Source: JAAYAY01 sp963674575
Lineage (GTDB): Bacteria > Planctomycetota > Planctomycetia > Pirellulales > Thermoguttaceae
Length of the DNA stretch: 64,000 nucleotides
Assembly (NCBI GenBank): GCA_963674575.2
Contig: CAXXQT010000001.1
Coordinates: forward strand, 310,001-374,000
Direction of reading: 5' to 3'
Shown: positions 25,675-34,004 of the stretch, piece by piece
How positions within the stretch are numbered: position 1 is the stretch's first letter
Layout: every line of letters starts with the position of its first letter
Translations under genes and position numbers: made by a program
The notes under the pieces: model-generated
Seen by the model: only the letters and a program-made list of their open reading frames with translations
The model's database searches: none
What the model was told of the DNA's origin: nothing

Positions 25675-26457
25675 TCAGAACCGCGGGGCGCCGGGCTTCT
25701 TCGCCTGGATCCAGTCGTAGTAGTCCCGCATGGTCAGCTTCCCGGCCGCGGCGTCATCGATAAACACTTTGGCGTGGGGGTGAAGTTGCAGCGCGCTGGC
25801 CGTGATCATGCTTGTCACCGGGCCTTCGATCATCTTCGCCACGGCGTCCGCCTTGTTTTCGCCGTTGGCGACCAGCACCAGGTGCCGGGCTTCCAGAATC
25901 GTGCCGACCCCCATGGTGATCGCATAGATCGGCACTTCATCCATGCTGGAGAAGAACCGAGCATTGTCCTCGATCGTCGGTTGCGCGAGTGTTTTCAACC
26001 GCGTTCGGGAGGCTAGTGAACTGGTGGGCTCGTTGAAAGCGATATGTCCGTCGGAGCCAATGCCCAGAAGTTGCATGTCGATTCCGCCACATTCTTCAAT
26101 CCGATCCTCGTACCAATGGCAGAAGGCTCGGTAATTCTTCGTCGTTCCTGAGGGGATGTGGATCCGCTCTTTCGGCACGTTGATGTGCTTGAAGAGGTTC
26201 TCGTGCATGAAGTAGTGGTAGGACTGCTCGTGCTGGGCGGGAAGCCCCACGTACTCGTCCAGGTTGAACGTGGTGACCTGGGAGAAATCGAGCCCTTCAT
26301 CCTTGTGCATCCGGACCAGTTCCCGGTAGAGTCCCACCGGACTGGAACCGGTCGCCAGGCCCAACACGGCATTCGGCTTGGCATTGAGCAGTTCGGCAAC
26401 GAACTGGGCAGCCTCTCGCGAAAGGTCTTCATAGCTTTGCGAAATATTGACTTCCAT
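25675..26457 (-). CDS. nagB: Glucosamine-6-phosphate deaminase
   Basis: 260 residues, ATG 26457 after GGGGAG. Family blocks: LGLATGSSPVGLYREL, FNLDEYVGL (catalytic Asp), GIGSDGHIAFNEP (catalytic His) and TMGVGTILEARH. It converts glucosamine-6-phosphate to fructose-6-phosphate and ammonia in amino-sugar breakdown. It is divergent from a ROK regulator at 26753. The 295-bp region between them has a 15-bp dyad overlapping a nagB promoter candidate. No nagA or transporter is adjacent. Confidence 0.96.
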   Translation of the reverse strand: MEVNISQSYEDLSREAAQFVAELLNAKPNAVLGLATGSSPVGLYRELVRMHKDEGLDFSQVTTFNLDEYVGLPAQHEQSYHYFMHENLFKHINVPKERIHIPSGTTKNYRAFCHWYEDRIEECGGIDMQLLGIGSDGHIAFNEPTSSLASRTRLKTLAQPTIEDNARFFSSMDEVPIYAITMGVGTILEARHLVLVANGENKADAVAKMIEGPVTSMITASALQLHPHAKVFIDDAAAGKLTMRDYYDWIQAKKPGAPRF

Positions 26458-26552
26458 CGAATTCTCCCCGTCTGGCGTAAATCAGTATGGCCAGTCGCCG
26501 CTTCCCCGGCGGATGCGAAAACGTAGGGCCATACGCTAGTTTCTATCGCACT

Positions 26553-26567
26553 CGATACAAAGTATCG
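26553..26567. promoter_or_regulatory. 15-bp perfect dyad, candidate ROK operator over the nagB promoter
   Basis: CGATAC-AAA-GTATCG is an exact inverted repeat, 95 bp before nagB and 186 bp before the ROK gene. On the minus strand a -35-like TTGCGA followed 16 bases later by GATACT places the dyad over the candidate -10 of nagB. Binding by the neighbouring ROK protein is inference. Confidence 0.5.
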
Positions 26568-26635
26568 CGAATGGGAAAAAAATCGCAATAGTCCCGAGGA
26601 GGGGTGCGATGAGGCAGAGGAGTTTTCACAGGTAA

Positions 26636-26664
26636 TTGCTGTCAGAAAAACGATTTACTAGAAT
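26636..26664 (+). promoter_or_regulatory. Candidate sigma-70-type promoter of the ROK gene
   Basis: TTGCTG, 17-base spacer, TAGAAT: four of six and five of six matches to consensus at optimal spacing. This would start transcription near 26671 and give a leader of about 80 bases to ATG 26753. Confidence 0.45.
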
Positions 26665-26752
26665 CTGTGCTGGTCGGTTTCGCATCCCGGGGTCCGTGTT
26701 GACTGCGGTAGAATTGTGCGGAGGATTATGGGCAGAGACCTGATTTCTTATC

Positions 26753-27895
26753 ATGATCAGTAATAAGCAGTCCGTGTTGTCGCTTCATCAGTGCCGAATT
26801 CTCAGGATTCTGCGCAGCGAGGGCCCTTTGAGCCGATGGCAGCTGCACCAGCGGACGAAGCTTCGCCCCAACACGGTTGGTTCCCACGTGGCCGAGTTGC
26901 TGGAAAAAGGCCTTCTGCGGGAGCACGCCGCCGAGGCCAACGGCCCGGGACGCCCTCGGGTTCCTGTGGCCATCGATACGAACCAACTGCACGTGATCGG
27001 CGCCGCGATCCGTCCCGGGCACGTGGAGGCCTGCCGCCTGAATCTGTGCGGCCAGGCCCTGGGAAGGCTCCACTCCCGCAGCGTCGCCACACCGGCCGAC
27101 ACGGTCTCCGTGGTCAAGGGCCTGCTCGACAAACTTATCAACGAACAAACGTTTCTCGTGGGGTTGAGCACGACCGGTTTCGTCGACACGGCCGCGCGGC
27201 GAATCCTCTTATCGTCCGCCCTTCCCGATGAGAATGTGGCGTCCCTTGCGCCCCTGCTGGAAGCCGCCGGCGGTCGCCCGTTGGCCATTGAAAACGACAT
27301 GCACGCCCTCGCCGCCCGCTGGCTCCAGGAGCACCATCGCCAACCTACCGAGGACGTGGTTCTCGTCTATCTCGAGGACGGCCAACTCGGGTCGGCGCTG
27401 CTTGTCCGCGGCGAGCCGAACTGGGGATGCCTTGTGGGCGGCAACGAACTGGGCCACACGTCGCTCCCCGTGGAAACCGATCGTTGCTACTGCGGAAACG
27501 TGGGCTGCATGGAGAGGATCTGTTCGTCCCAGTTCCTCCAGCGCCAAGGCGCCGAGCCCTTGCCGCTGCTCGAACACGCCAGCCGCTACGACGGCTCCCA
27601 GCCCGAAATGAACCGGATGATCGAGTTGATCTCGATCGGGCTGGCCAACTGCGTCAACTTCGTGCGGCCCCACCGCGTGGTTCTGGTAAGTCCCTTCACG
27701 CGGTTCAGCGCCTTCACGGAATCGCTCATGAAGGCCGTCCGCTCCCGGCTCATGCGGGCCCTGTCGGATCGCGTGGCCTTTCACTACTGGGACCAGGGTG
27801 CGAGTTCTCCCGGCGAAGCCGCCGGCTGGCTTGCCCTGGCCACCGTCTACTACCCGCACTGGGCGAAGGCGATTCTGGAAGCCGCGGAAGATTGA
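26753..27895 (+). CDS. ROK family transcriptional regulator (NagC/Mlc/XylR-like)
   Basis: 380 residues. Residues 8-65 are a winged HTH (RILRILRSEGPLSRWQLHQRTKLRPNTVGSHVAELLEKGLL), followed by GPGRPRVPVAIDT, the usual hinge. The ROK sugar-kinase-like domain follows, with the zinc-binding CYCGNVGCMERICSS (about residue 244) that marks ROK proteins. It probably senses a sugar or amino-sugar phosphate and represses nagB and/or the secreted glycosidase gene 49 bp downstream. No ATP-binding kinase motif is convincing, consistent with a repressor rather than a kinase. Confidence 0.92.
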   Translation: MISNKQSVLSLHQCRILRILRSEGPLSRWQLHQRTKLRPNTVGSHVAELLEKGLLREHAAEANGPGRPRVPVAIDTNQLHVIGAAIRPGHVEACRLNLCGQALGRLHSRSVATPADTVSVVKGLLDKLINEQTFLVGLSTTGFVDTAARRILLSSALPDENVASLAPLLEAAGGRPLAIENDMHALAARWLQEHHRQPTEDVVLVYLEDGQLGSALLVRGEPNWGCLVGGNELGHTSLPVETDRCYCGNVGCMERICSSQFLQRQGAEPLPLLEHASRYDGSQPEMNRMIELISIGLANCVNFVRPHRVVLVSPFTRFSAFTESLMKAVRSRLMRALSDRVAFHYWDQGASSPGEAAGWLALATVYYPHWAKAILEAAED

Positions 27896-27944
27896 TCGCC
27901 CCCGATCCATCGCCGAACCAATCCGACACCAGGGAGACCTGATC

Positions 27945-30900
27945 ATGGGAACAAGAATCGGGCTGGCGACTGCTTTTCTCGGACTGGCATTGTTCCAGCT
28001 TGCCGCGGCGCAGCCGCAGGAAGTCCGCACGGACTGCTCCTGGATCTGGTATCCCGAAGACGTCGCGACGGACGGTCTTGAAACCCCACGTTTCCTTCGC
28101 CGGGTTGTCACACTCGAAGGCCGCGTGGAGCGGGCGAGCCTCCGGGTCCGTAGTGACGACCGCCACTCCTTCTGGGTCAACGGCGCTGCCGCCCGGGACG
28201 TGGTTGAGAACGGGGCGGGGGGAATCGTCTACGATCTGCGAACACTTCTTCACCCGGGCAAGAACGTTCTGGCTTTCGAGGTCGTGAACATGACCGGGCC
28301 GGGCGGGCTCATCGCGGCGGGCGAAATCGTCGAACAAGGCGGGCGCACGACGACGATTCGTTCCGACACGTCCTTCCATGCATCCCGGACCTCGGCGGAC
28401 GGCTGGCGCGAGCCGGGCTTTGACGACTCGAGTTGGCAGCCCGCGGCGATTGTCGGAAGCGCCTTCGCGGCTCCGTGGTACCATCACACAGCCTTCGACA
28501 TGGCTCCCTTCCTGAGCGATGCGGACCGCCAGCGGTGGTCGGCGTGGCGCGAGCCGTTGATCCGCCTTCCGGAAGGGCTGGCCGCGGAACCGGCCGCCTC
28601 CGCCACCCTTGGCTGGTTGAATGGAACGTGTGTATTGAAGATCAACGGTCGCGAACACCCCGCCTTGATTTATCGCGGCACGGTTGATCCGCTGTCGGTC
28701 CACGGGCGGCGGCAAATCGCCCTTTTTCGCGACGCAGGGATCCACGTCTACACGGCCTATATGCCGCTCTCCTCGTGCTGGCTGGCCGAAGGCAAGTTCG
28801 ATTTCACGCCCCTGGACGACCAGGTTCGGGCCTACCTGTCGGTCGATCCCGACGCGCACCTGATTCTCATTCTGCGTCTCGTGCCGCCTTCGTGGTGGCC
28901 TGACGCGCACCAGGACGAACTTGTCCGGTACGCCATGGGCAGCGATTTCAACACGTCGGACGAATCGGGCCGGGTCTGCCGTCCGTCGTTGGCCTCGCGG
29001 GTGTGGCAGGAGGATGCCATGGCCGTCTGGCGGGCAGCGATCCGGCACATGGAGTCCGCTCCGTGGGGCAAACGTGTCGTCGGCTACCATCCGGGATACG
29101 GCATCTACACGGAGTGGCACTATTTCGGCAGTTGGCGTCAGCAGATGCCGGACACGGGCCCTGCCATGACGGCTGCCTTTCGAGAGTGGCTCAAGGACAG
29201 GTACGGAACGGTTGCGGCCTTGCGCGAGGCGTGGCAGCGTCCGGACGCGACCTTCGAGAGCGCAACGGTCCCCGGAAAGGCCCCACGACTCGTCGATCGC
29301 CCCCTGGGTATGCTTCTGCCGGAGAAAGATGGCTGGGTCATCGACTACTACCGATGCCAGCAGCAGATCACGGCCGACGTGATGGAGAGCTTTTGCGCTG
29401 CGGCGAAGGAAGAGACGAACGGCCGGGCCCTGGCCGGAGCCTTCTACGGCTATTATTTCGGAGTTCCGCCGCAAACGCAGGGCGGACATCTCGAACTGGA
29501 GCGGATGTTTCGGTCCCCGGCGATCGACTACTTTGCCGCGCCCTACGATTATTCCCATCGCCTGGTGGGAGACGACGGGCGGGGCCGAGCCGTGGTCGAC
29601 GCCTTTCCGCTGGCCGGGAAGGTCCACATGGTGGAGGTGGATACGCGGACGCATCTGCACAGTCGCAACGAATACGGCCGGGTGGCCGACACGACGGAGT
29701 CGCTGGCCGTCATCCGGCGGGAAGTGGCCACGACCCTGCTGCACGGCAGCGCCATGTGGTGGTGTGATTTTGGAACGGACGGTTCGGGAGGCTGGTACGA
29801 TCAGCCCGAGCTGATCGGCGAGGTTGCGGCCATGAACCGCCTGGCCGAATCTCTGATGACGACGCCTCGGCATCGCACGTCCCAGGTGGCCCTGGTTTGC
29901 GACCTTCGAAGCTTCTTGTATATGGCCGACGGCAAGGCGATGGCCGCCCAGCGCGCCGTTCTGAACGATCTGGCCGGCAAACTCAAGCGGCTTGGCGCCC
30001 CCGTCGACATGATCTTCCTGAGCCAACTCGAACGGGCCGATCTGTCCCGCTATCGCCTGCTGGTCTTTCCGCACACGCTGCGATTGACGGAAGCGGAACG
30101 ACGAAGTGTGGCCCGGGCGGTGGAAGGTCGCACGGCGCTCTGGCTCTGGTCGCCGGGGATCACCGACGCCGAGCGGTTCTCCCCGAGCCTTGTCCGCGAC
30201 GTCACCGGCATCTCCGTTCGGTTGGAGGGCGGCGGAATCGCGTCGTCGCCGGTGGTTTGTGCCGCCGACCACGAGCTGACACGGGATATTCCCAATCAGC
30301 AGGTGAGTGTTCTTGTGCCCCGCGACTTCGCCCCGGTTTCCGAGGCGGAGGACGCCGCGAACTGCTACAACCCGCGGGACAAGAAGACGATGGCCGAGCA
30401 GTATTCCCAGTTCGCATGGCGTGTGGACGGCGACACGTTGGTCTGGGATTTTGCCACGGCGGTTGGCTGGACGGATCTGCACTTGAAGGCGTCGATCCCG
30501 CAGTGCGACGGGATCGGCCTGACCGTGGCGGGCGGGAACAATGACGGGCAACTGGGACTTTCGGTTGTGATCAAGGGCAGTGACGGCAGCGAATTTGCCG
30601 CTCCGTCCTTCCCTGTCAAGAGAGCGCCCACCAGCCATGTTCTCTCCATTGGCGAATTCAAGAAAGCACGCTGGTCCCGGAGCGATGCGCCGCTCTCGTT
30701 TCCCTTGCAGGGCATGAAACTTGTGCTTTACGGTTGTGGCGACAACCAGCCACAGCAGCTTCGGGTGAGCGGGCTGGCGGCCGTGCGAGGCCAAACGCGT
30801 CAGAGCGAGGTGAAGAAGTTCGAACCCATTCGGCCCGGTCTTCCCGTTCTGACAATCGATGACGATCAGGCCGAGCCACTCGGACGCTGCGAGCCATCCG

Positions 30901-31232
30901 GAGCGGTCGTTCTTGCCAGCAAGGGCAAGGCTCCGTCGAGGGCGGTGCTGGCGACAGTGCCCAACGCACCCTTGGAACTGCTTCGGGCCCTGGCCGACGA
31001 GGCCGGTGTTCACCGCTATGTGGATCGTCCGGACGTGCTTGTCGGCGCCGACTCGGCCCTGGTCTCGCTCCACACGAAGACCGGCGGCCCGGTCACGTTG
31101 TGTCTGCCCCGGCCGCACCGGGTCACCGACGCGGTAACCGGCGAACTGGTCGGAGAGGGCCAAGCGATCCCGTTGGACTTGGCGCCGGTCTCGACGACGC
31201 TGCTTCGATTGGGCGAGCTTGGGAACCAGTAG
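27945..31232 (+). CDS. Large secreted GH42-like (beta-galactosidase-type) glycoside hydrolase
   Basis: 1095 residues from ATG 27945 with AGGGAG upstream. A signal peptide is visible (GTRIGLATAFLGLALFQLAAA-QP). Residues 28-165 are a beta-sandwich (CSWIWYPED...FLRRVVTLEG...SDDRHSFWVNG) like the accessory domain of rhamnosidases. About 225-620 is a TIM barrel in the GH42/GH35 style: HPGYGIYTEWHYFGSW with an acidic residue near 390 and MVEVDTRTHLHSRNEYG near 565 as acid/base and nucleophile candidates. About 640-800 has a trimerisation-domain-like Rossmann fold (VALVCDLRSFLYMADG, DMIFLSQLERADLSRYRLLVFP). The C-terminus is a beta domain. It is probably co-transcribed with the ROK gene. Exact family and substrate uncertain. 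Confidence 0.8.
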   Translation: MGTRIGLATAFLGLALFQLAAAQPQEVRTDCSWIWYPEDVATDGLETPRFLRRVVTLEGRVERASLRVRSDDRHSFWVNGAAARDVVENGAGGIVYDLRTLLHPGKNVLAFEVVNMTGPGGLIAAGEIVEQGGRTTTIRSDTSFHASRTSADGWREPGFDDSSWQPAAIVGSAFAAPWYHHTAFDMAPFLSDADRQRWSAWREPLIRLPEGLAAEPAASATLGWLNGTCVLKINGREHPALIYRGTVDPLSVHGRRQIALFRDAGIHVYTAYMPLSSCWLAEGKFDFTPLDDQVRAYLSVDPDAHLILILRLVPPSWWPDAHQDELVRYAMGSDFNTSDESGRVCRPSLASRVWQEDAMAVWRAAIRHMESAPWGKRVVGYHPGYGIYTEWHYFGSWRQQMPDTGPAMTAAFREWLKDRYGTVAALREAWQRPDATFESATVPGKAPRLVDRPLGMLLPEKDGWVIDYYRCQQQITADVMESFCAAAKEETNGRALAGAFYGYYFGVPPQTQGGHLELERMFRSPAIDYFAAPYDYSHRLVGDDGRGRAVVDAFPLAGKVHMVEVDTRTHLHSRNEYGRVADTTESLAVIRREVATTLLHGSAMWWCDFGTDGSGGWYDQPELIGEVAAMNRLAESLMTTPRHRTSQVALVCDLRSFLYMADGKAMAAQRAVLNDLAGKLKRLGAPVDMIFLSQLERADLSRYRLLVFPHTLRLTEAERRSVARAVEGRTALWLWSPGITDAERFSPSLVRDVTGISVRLEGGGIASSPVVCAADHELTRDIPNQQVSVLVPRDFAPVSEAEDAANCYNPRDKKTMAEQYSQFAWRVDGDTLVWDFATAVGWTDLHLKASIPQCDGIGLTVAGGNNDGQLGLSVVIKGSDGSEFAAPSFPVKRAPTSHVLSIGEFKKARWSRSDAPLSFPLQGMKLVLYGCGDNQPQQLRVSGLAAVRGQTRQSEVKKFEPIRPGLPVLTIDDDQAEPLGRCEPSGAVVLASKGKAPSRAVLATVPNAPLELLRALADEAGVHRYVDRPDVLVGADSALVSLHTKTGGPVTLCLPRPHRVTDAVTGELVGEGQAIPLDLAPVSTTLLRLGELGNQ

Positions 31233-31236
31233 GACC

Positions 31237-31305
31237 GTAGGGTGCGTCTCGACGCACCGATTGGCACATCAATGATGATGCTTGGTGCGTCAAGACGCAC
31301 GCTAC
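31237..31305. repeat. Two-hairpin element A copy 1
   Basis: 69 bp starting 5 bp after the GH42-like stop. The left hairpin GGTGCGTCTCGACGCACC is an exact palindrome apart from its centre; the right hairpin is GGTGCGTCAAGACGCAC. About 26 bases (gattggcacatcaatgatga...) separate them. It may also terminate the upstream transcript. Confidence 0.85.
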
Positions 31306-31327
31306 GTTTGAACGAGCCGCGGAGTTG

Positions 31328-31410
31328 GTAGGGGCCAGACGCCGCACGGTTCCTGAATTGTTGAGCGATATACCATTTCAAGGTCCCGCTCGGCGAGCGG
31401 TGACCTACTG
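31328..31410. repeat. Composite repeat B, copy 2 (about 80 bp)
   Basis: Contains a degenerate hairpin (ggggccagacgccgcacggt) and a well-kept one at 31373-31410 (catttcaaggtcccgctcgg then cgagcggtgacctact). The whole block recurs in reverse orientation at 47221-47306. Confidence 0.8.
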
Positions 31411-31425
31411 CTGAATTGGCGAACG

Positions 31426-33009
31426 TCATTCCGTTTCAAGGTCTGGCTCGGCGAGCGGTGACCTACTGCGGAAGACCGGCTTGTCTCCCTCGTAGGACCA
31501 CTCGGTTTCGGCCTTGCCCTGGGTCCAGCAGCGGAGCGTCTCCAGACGCTGTTGGCCCTGGGCGTAGTAGACGCTGTTGAGCGAGTCGAGTTGGGCGCGG
31601 AAGGCGGCGTTGCGGCGATCTCGCCAGTCCGGGGGAGGATGAACGAATCCCATCAGGGAGAGCTTTGAGGCGATCAGGTCGGCGATCAACTGGTGGCCCT
31701 CGATGGACGGATGGACGTGGTCGATGAGGTACATCCCGCCGGGAATGCCCCCTTCGCTGATCTCTTGATACATGTGCCGGACGTCGACCAGGGGCGTGCC
31801 GGTTGAGGCCGCGGTGTCCAGGATCGATTGGTTCATCGATTCGAGGATCCGCAGGGGGCAGATGTCGTTTTCCTTGGCCGCCACGTATTCGCGACGTGCC
31901 GACACCAAGTCGCCCAGCGAGTCGTGGGTCTTGGCCAGCAGGTAGCGGAGCCCGGCGTGCTGGTCGTCGATCTTTTCTGCCTCCTCCAACAGCCGGAGGC
32001 ATTCGATCGAATTCTTGCCGAACTGGGCTCCGGCTTCCGAAACGAGCCGCTCCCATCGGGCAAGCAGCTCGGGCGTCAGGCCGTCGCGATGCTGGTTCTT
32101 GAAAGGGGGGCAGTCGCGCAGATTGCACACGGGGTTGACCAGCAGGAGGGGGACTTTGGCCTCGCTGGCCAGGCCGACCATGCGCGTTAGATTGTATTGG
32201 AAATGAGATTCGATGTTCCGTCGCCACGTTTCGTCGCGATGGTACTTGTCCAGACCGCCGCGATATTCCAGCATGGCATCGACCTCCTCGGGCAGAAGAG
32301 GGCGATCCTGGGGCGGTGAGATTTCGGAGCGACCCTGCCACAACAGGCGAAGGACACGGTAGGTGCGGGTATCTGCCAAAAGGGCGGCCGGCGCGGCGAC
32401 CACTCCCGGCATGTGTTTCACGTGGCCGTAGGTGCGATCTTCGAGGAACTCGTTGTGACCCGTGCAGACCACGATCAGGTCCGGCTCGTAGTGAAGAACC
32501 TCTTCCAGGATCGGGACGAGCCGGTAGCTCGCGTAGGAAACGCCGCCGCAGTTGACCACCTTCCACTTCCTGTCCGGCTCCGCGGCGCGGAGGCTCAGTT
32601 CCAGAAACGTGGGAAAAGAGGTTTCGATGGCGAAAGGTCTGCCCTGGACGGTGGAACCTCCCAGGCAGAAGATGCGGAACTCGTCCGGCGCCTTCCTGGC
32701 GGCGAACGAATCGGGGCGGAAGAAGTCCAGCCGGGACGGGGCGATTTCGTAACGCCCACCATCGTCACTCAATACAAAGAGGGGTTGGACGGCCTGGAAG
32801 CCGACGAACGGATCGTGGGCGTAGTCGGGGGCCCCAGCACCGGCGCACCAGAAGACGCCTTCCAGGAGCACGAGGGGCGCAAGGCCGAGGGCAAGCGCGG
32901 CGAGGCGAAACAGAATCGCCCGACGCCAACGCCGCGCCCGTGGCTTTTCCGCCGCGGGGGCGTCCTGCTGCGGTTGTTCGTGTCGCTCTGTTGACGTTTT
33001 CTGTCCCAT
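31426..33009 (-). CDS. Membrane-anchored SGNH/GDSL hydrolase with helical insert
   Basis: 527 residues, from ATG 33009 (MGQKTSTERHEQ); sequence further upstream is element A2. Residues about 26-50 are a transmembrane anchor (AILFRLAALALGLAPLVLLEGVFW) after an Arg-rich stretch, so the enzyme faces outward. SGNH blocks: FCLGGSTVQG (Ser), VVNCGGVSYAS (Gly), VCTGHNEFLED (Asn) and LIDHVHPSIEGH (Asp/His). The insert around residues 325-400 looks TPR-like (GKNSIECLRLLEEAEKID...LRYLLAKTHDSLGDLVSARREY). It may deacetylate or esterify polysaccharide. Oddity: the last 14 or so residues (SRSPLAEPDLETE) and the stop codon are encoded by hairpin repeat B, so the native C-terminus appears to have been replaced by a repeat insertion. 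Confidence 0.85.
   Translation of the reverse strand: MGQKTSTERHEQPQQDAPAAEKPRARRWRRAILFRLAALALGLAPLVLLEGVFWCAGAGAPDYAHDPFVGFQAVQPLFVLSDDGGRYEIAPSRLDFFRPDSFAARKAPDEFRIFCLGGSTVQGRPFAIETSFPTFLELSLRAAEPDRKWKVVNCGGVSYASYRLVPILEEVLHYEPDLIVVCTGHNEFLEDRTYGHVKHMPGVVAAPAALLADTRTYRVLRLLWQGRSEISPPQDRPLLPEEVDAMLEYRGGLDKYHRDETWRRNIESHFQYNLTRMVGLASEAKVPLLLVNPVCNLRDCPPFKNQHRDGLTPELLARWERLVSEAGAQFGKNSIECLRLLEEAEKIDDQHAGLRYLLAKTHDSLGDLVSARREYVAAKENDICPLRILESMNQSILDTAASTGTPLVDVRHMYQEISEGGIPGGMYLIDHVHPSIEGHQLIADLIASKLSLMGFVHPPPDWRDRRNAAFRAQLDSLNSVYYAQGQQRLETLRCWTQGKAETEWSYEGDKPVFRSRSPLAEPDLETE
31431..31468. repeat. Hairpin repeat B copy 3, inside the 3' end of the SGNH gene
   Basis: cgtttcaaggtctggctcgg then cgagcggtgacctactgcgg; a tandem partner of copy 2, 58 bp away. 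It supplies the final codons of the SGNH hydrolase. Confidence 0.8.
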
Positions 33010-33021
33010 CTCGTTGCCGTT

Positions 33022-33090
33022 GTAGGGGGCGTCTCGACGCACCAAGCAATATCATTGACGAGCCAATCGGTGCGTCAAGACGCACCCTAC
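33022..33090. repeat. Two-hairpin element A copy 2 (inverted)
   Basis: 69 bp, reverse orientation relative to copy 1, with the same two hairpins and the same inter-hairpin segment. It lies 13 bp upstream of the SGNH hydrolase start, in its leader. Confidence 0.85.
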
Positions 33091-33111
33091 TTGCAAGAAT
33101 AGCGTCTCTGT

Positions 33112-33153
33112 GAAAAGAAAGCGATGACAAGTCATCGCACTCCAAGGAGCGTG
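33112..33153. repeat. Element C half copy
   Basis: gaaaagaaagcgatgacaag followed by tcatcgcactccaaggagcg: matches the right half of the 137-bp elements at 5184 and 6664. The core GCGATGACAAGTCATCGC is a perfect hairpin here. It ends directly against the archease stop codon. Confidence 0.8.
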
Positions 33154-33564
33154 TCAGAGATCGACGATGACTTCCGCAAGCCAGCCGTCGCCCTCCCGCT
33201 GCACTTTCAACTCGTGGTAGGTGATCGCCTTGACGTCCATATCGAGCCGGTGGCGATCGAAGTCGACGGGCTCGCCGCGGACGGTGGCCTTCACGTGCCC
33301 TTCCCTAACCGACACGTCGAACTCGGCCAGCAGCACGTGCTGGGTGTCGTAGAGGTAGAGCAGTTCGGCCAGCCAGTCGTAGAGAAGGTCGTCACGGGCG
33401 TCGGCCTCGACCGAGATGGAGAACTCGTCTGCCGCCCGCACGTCGGCGTAGTTTTCGACTAGCACGGAAAAGAAGGCCCTGGCGGCCTCCGCGAAAAGCG
33501 TATTCAGGTCACCGGCCCGGGCGCGGAGCCCGATGTCGGCCGTGTGTTCGAAGGTTTCGTACAT
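33154..33564 (-). CDS. Archease
   Basis: 136 residues, full archease length. It opens YETFEHTADIGLRARAGDLNTLFAEAARAFF and ends KAITYHELKVQREGDGWLAEVIVDL, both diagnostic. The acidic residues in HTADIG and the terminal IVDL bind metal. Archease activates and broadens the RNA ligase RtcB in RNA repair or tRNA splicing. No rtcB gene is in the window; unlinked archease genes are common. The start ATG is at 33564. Confidence 0.94.
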   Translation of the reverse strand: MYETFEHTADIGLRARAGDLNTLFAEAARAFFSVLVENYADVRAADEFSISVEADARDDLLYDWLAELLYLYDTQHVLLAEFDVSVREGHVKATVRGEPVDFDRHRLDMDVKAITYHELKVQREGDGWLAEVIVDL

Positions 33565-33626
33565 GGTGGTGGTTTGTGAAAGAAAGATCGTGTCTGTTCA
33601 CGTGGTCCTGGCGAGACGACATCCCC

Positions 33627-33650
33627 GTAGGGTGCGTCTCGGCGCGCCAA
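33627..33650. repeat. Element A copy 3, truncated
   Basis: gtagggtgcgtctcggcgcg ccaa: only the left hairpin of the 69-bp element, with two substitutions. Confidence 0.65.
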
Positions 33651-33737
33651 GGTTTGCTACTGGTTGGGTTTGCTGGAGGTTCTGCCCCCTCCCCGGCCCT
33701 CCCCCTCGTTCGCTGCGCTCGGTGGGGAGGGAGAATA

Positions 33738-33805
33738 TGGGGTGCGTCTCGACGCACCGATTGGCACGTCAATGATATTGCTTGGTGCGTCGAGACGCCC
33801 CCTGC
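33738..33805. repeat. Two-hairpin element A copy 4
   Basis: Same orientation as copy 1: GGTGCGTCTCGACGCACC, then gattggcacgtcaatgatat, then GGTGCGTCGAGACGCCCC. All members seen in the window lie within 31.2-33.8 kb. Confidence 0.85.
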
Positions 33806-34004
33806 GGTGCTATTCTCCCCTACCCGGCGGTTGTCTGCCAGGGTGCCCGGCCACGCATTGCGAGCGGTGGCATTTCGCCAAGCGTCTCTGCCAGGGGCTC
33901 CGATTACGATTAAGATGATGACTTGCGATGGCCCATGTGCGCCAACAGGGACGTTTTTTTCTGTTCCGTGAACCATTTGCCGCCGCCGAGCGACCTACCG
34001 CCGG

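Larger units (their letters stand above)
33565..34004. other. Repeat-rich intergenic region between archease and the ECF sigma gene
   Basis: 440 bp between divergent genes. It contains element A3 (partial) and A4, and between them a C-rich/G-rich inverted stretch (gccccctccccggccctccc / ggtggggagggag). The last 100 bases, with a T7 run at 33955, should hold the sigma gene promoter; no ECF-type -35/-10 is recognised with confidence. Confidence 0.6.

Noticed and set aside
27750..31163. 1137-codon open frame on the minus strand
   Set aside because: Antisense to the GH42-like enzyme and ROK gene. The plus-strand reading has a signal peptide, domains and a ribosome-binding site; the minus reading has none.
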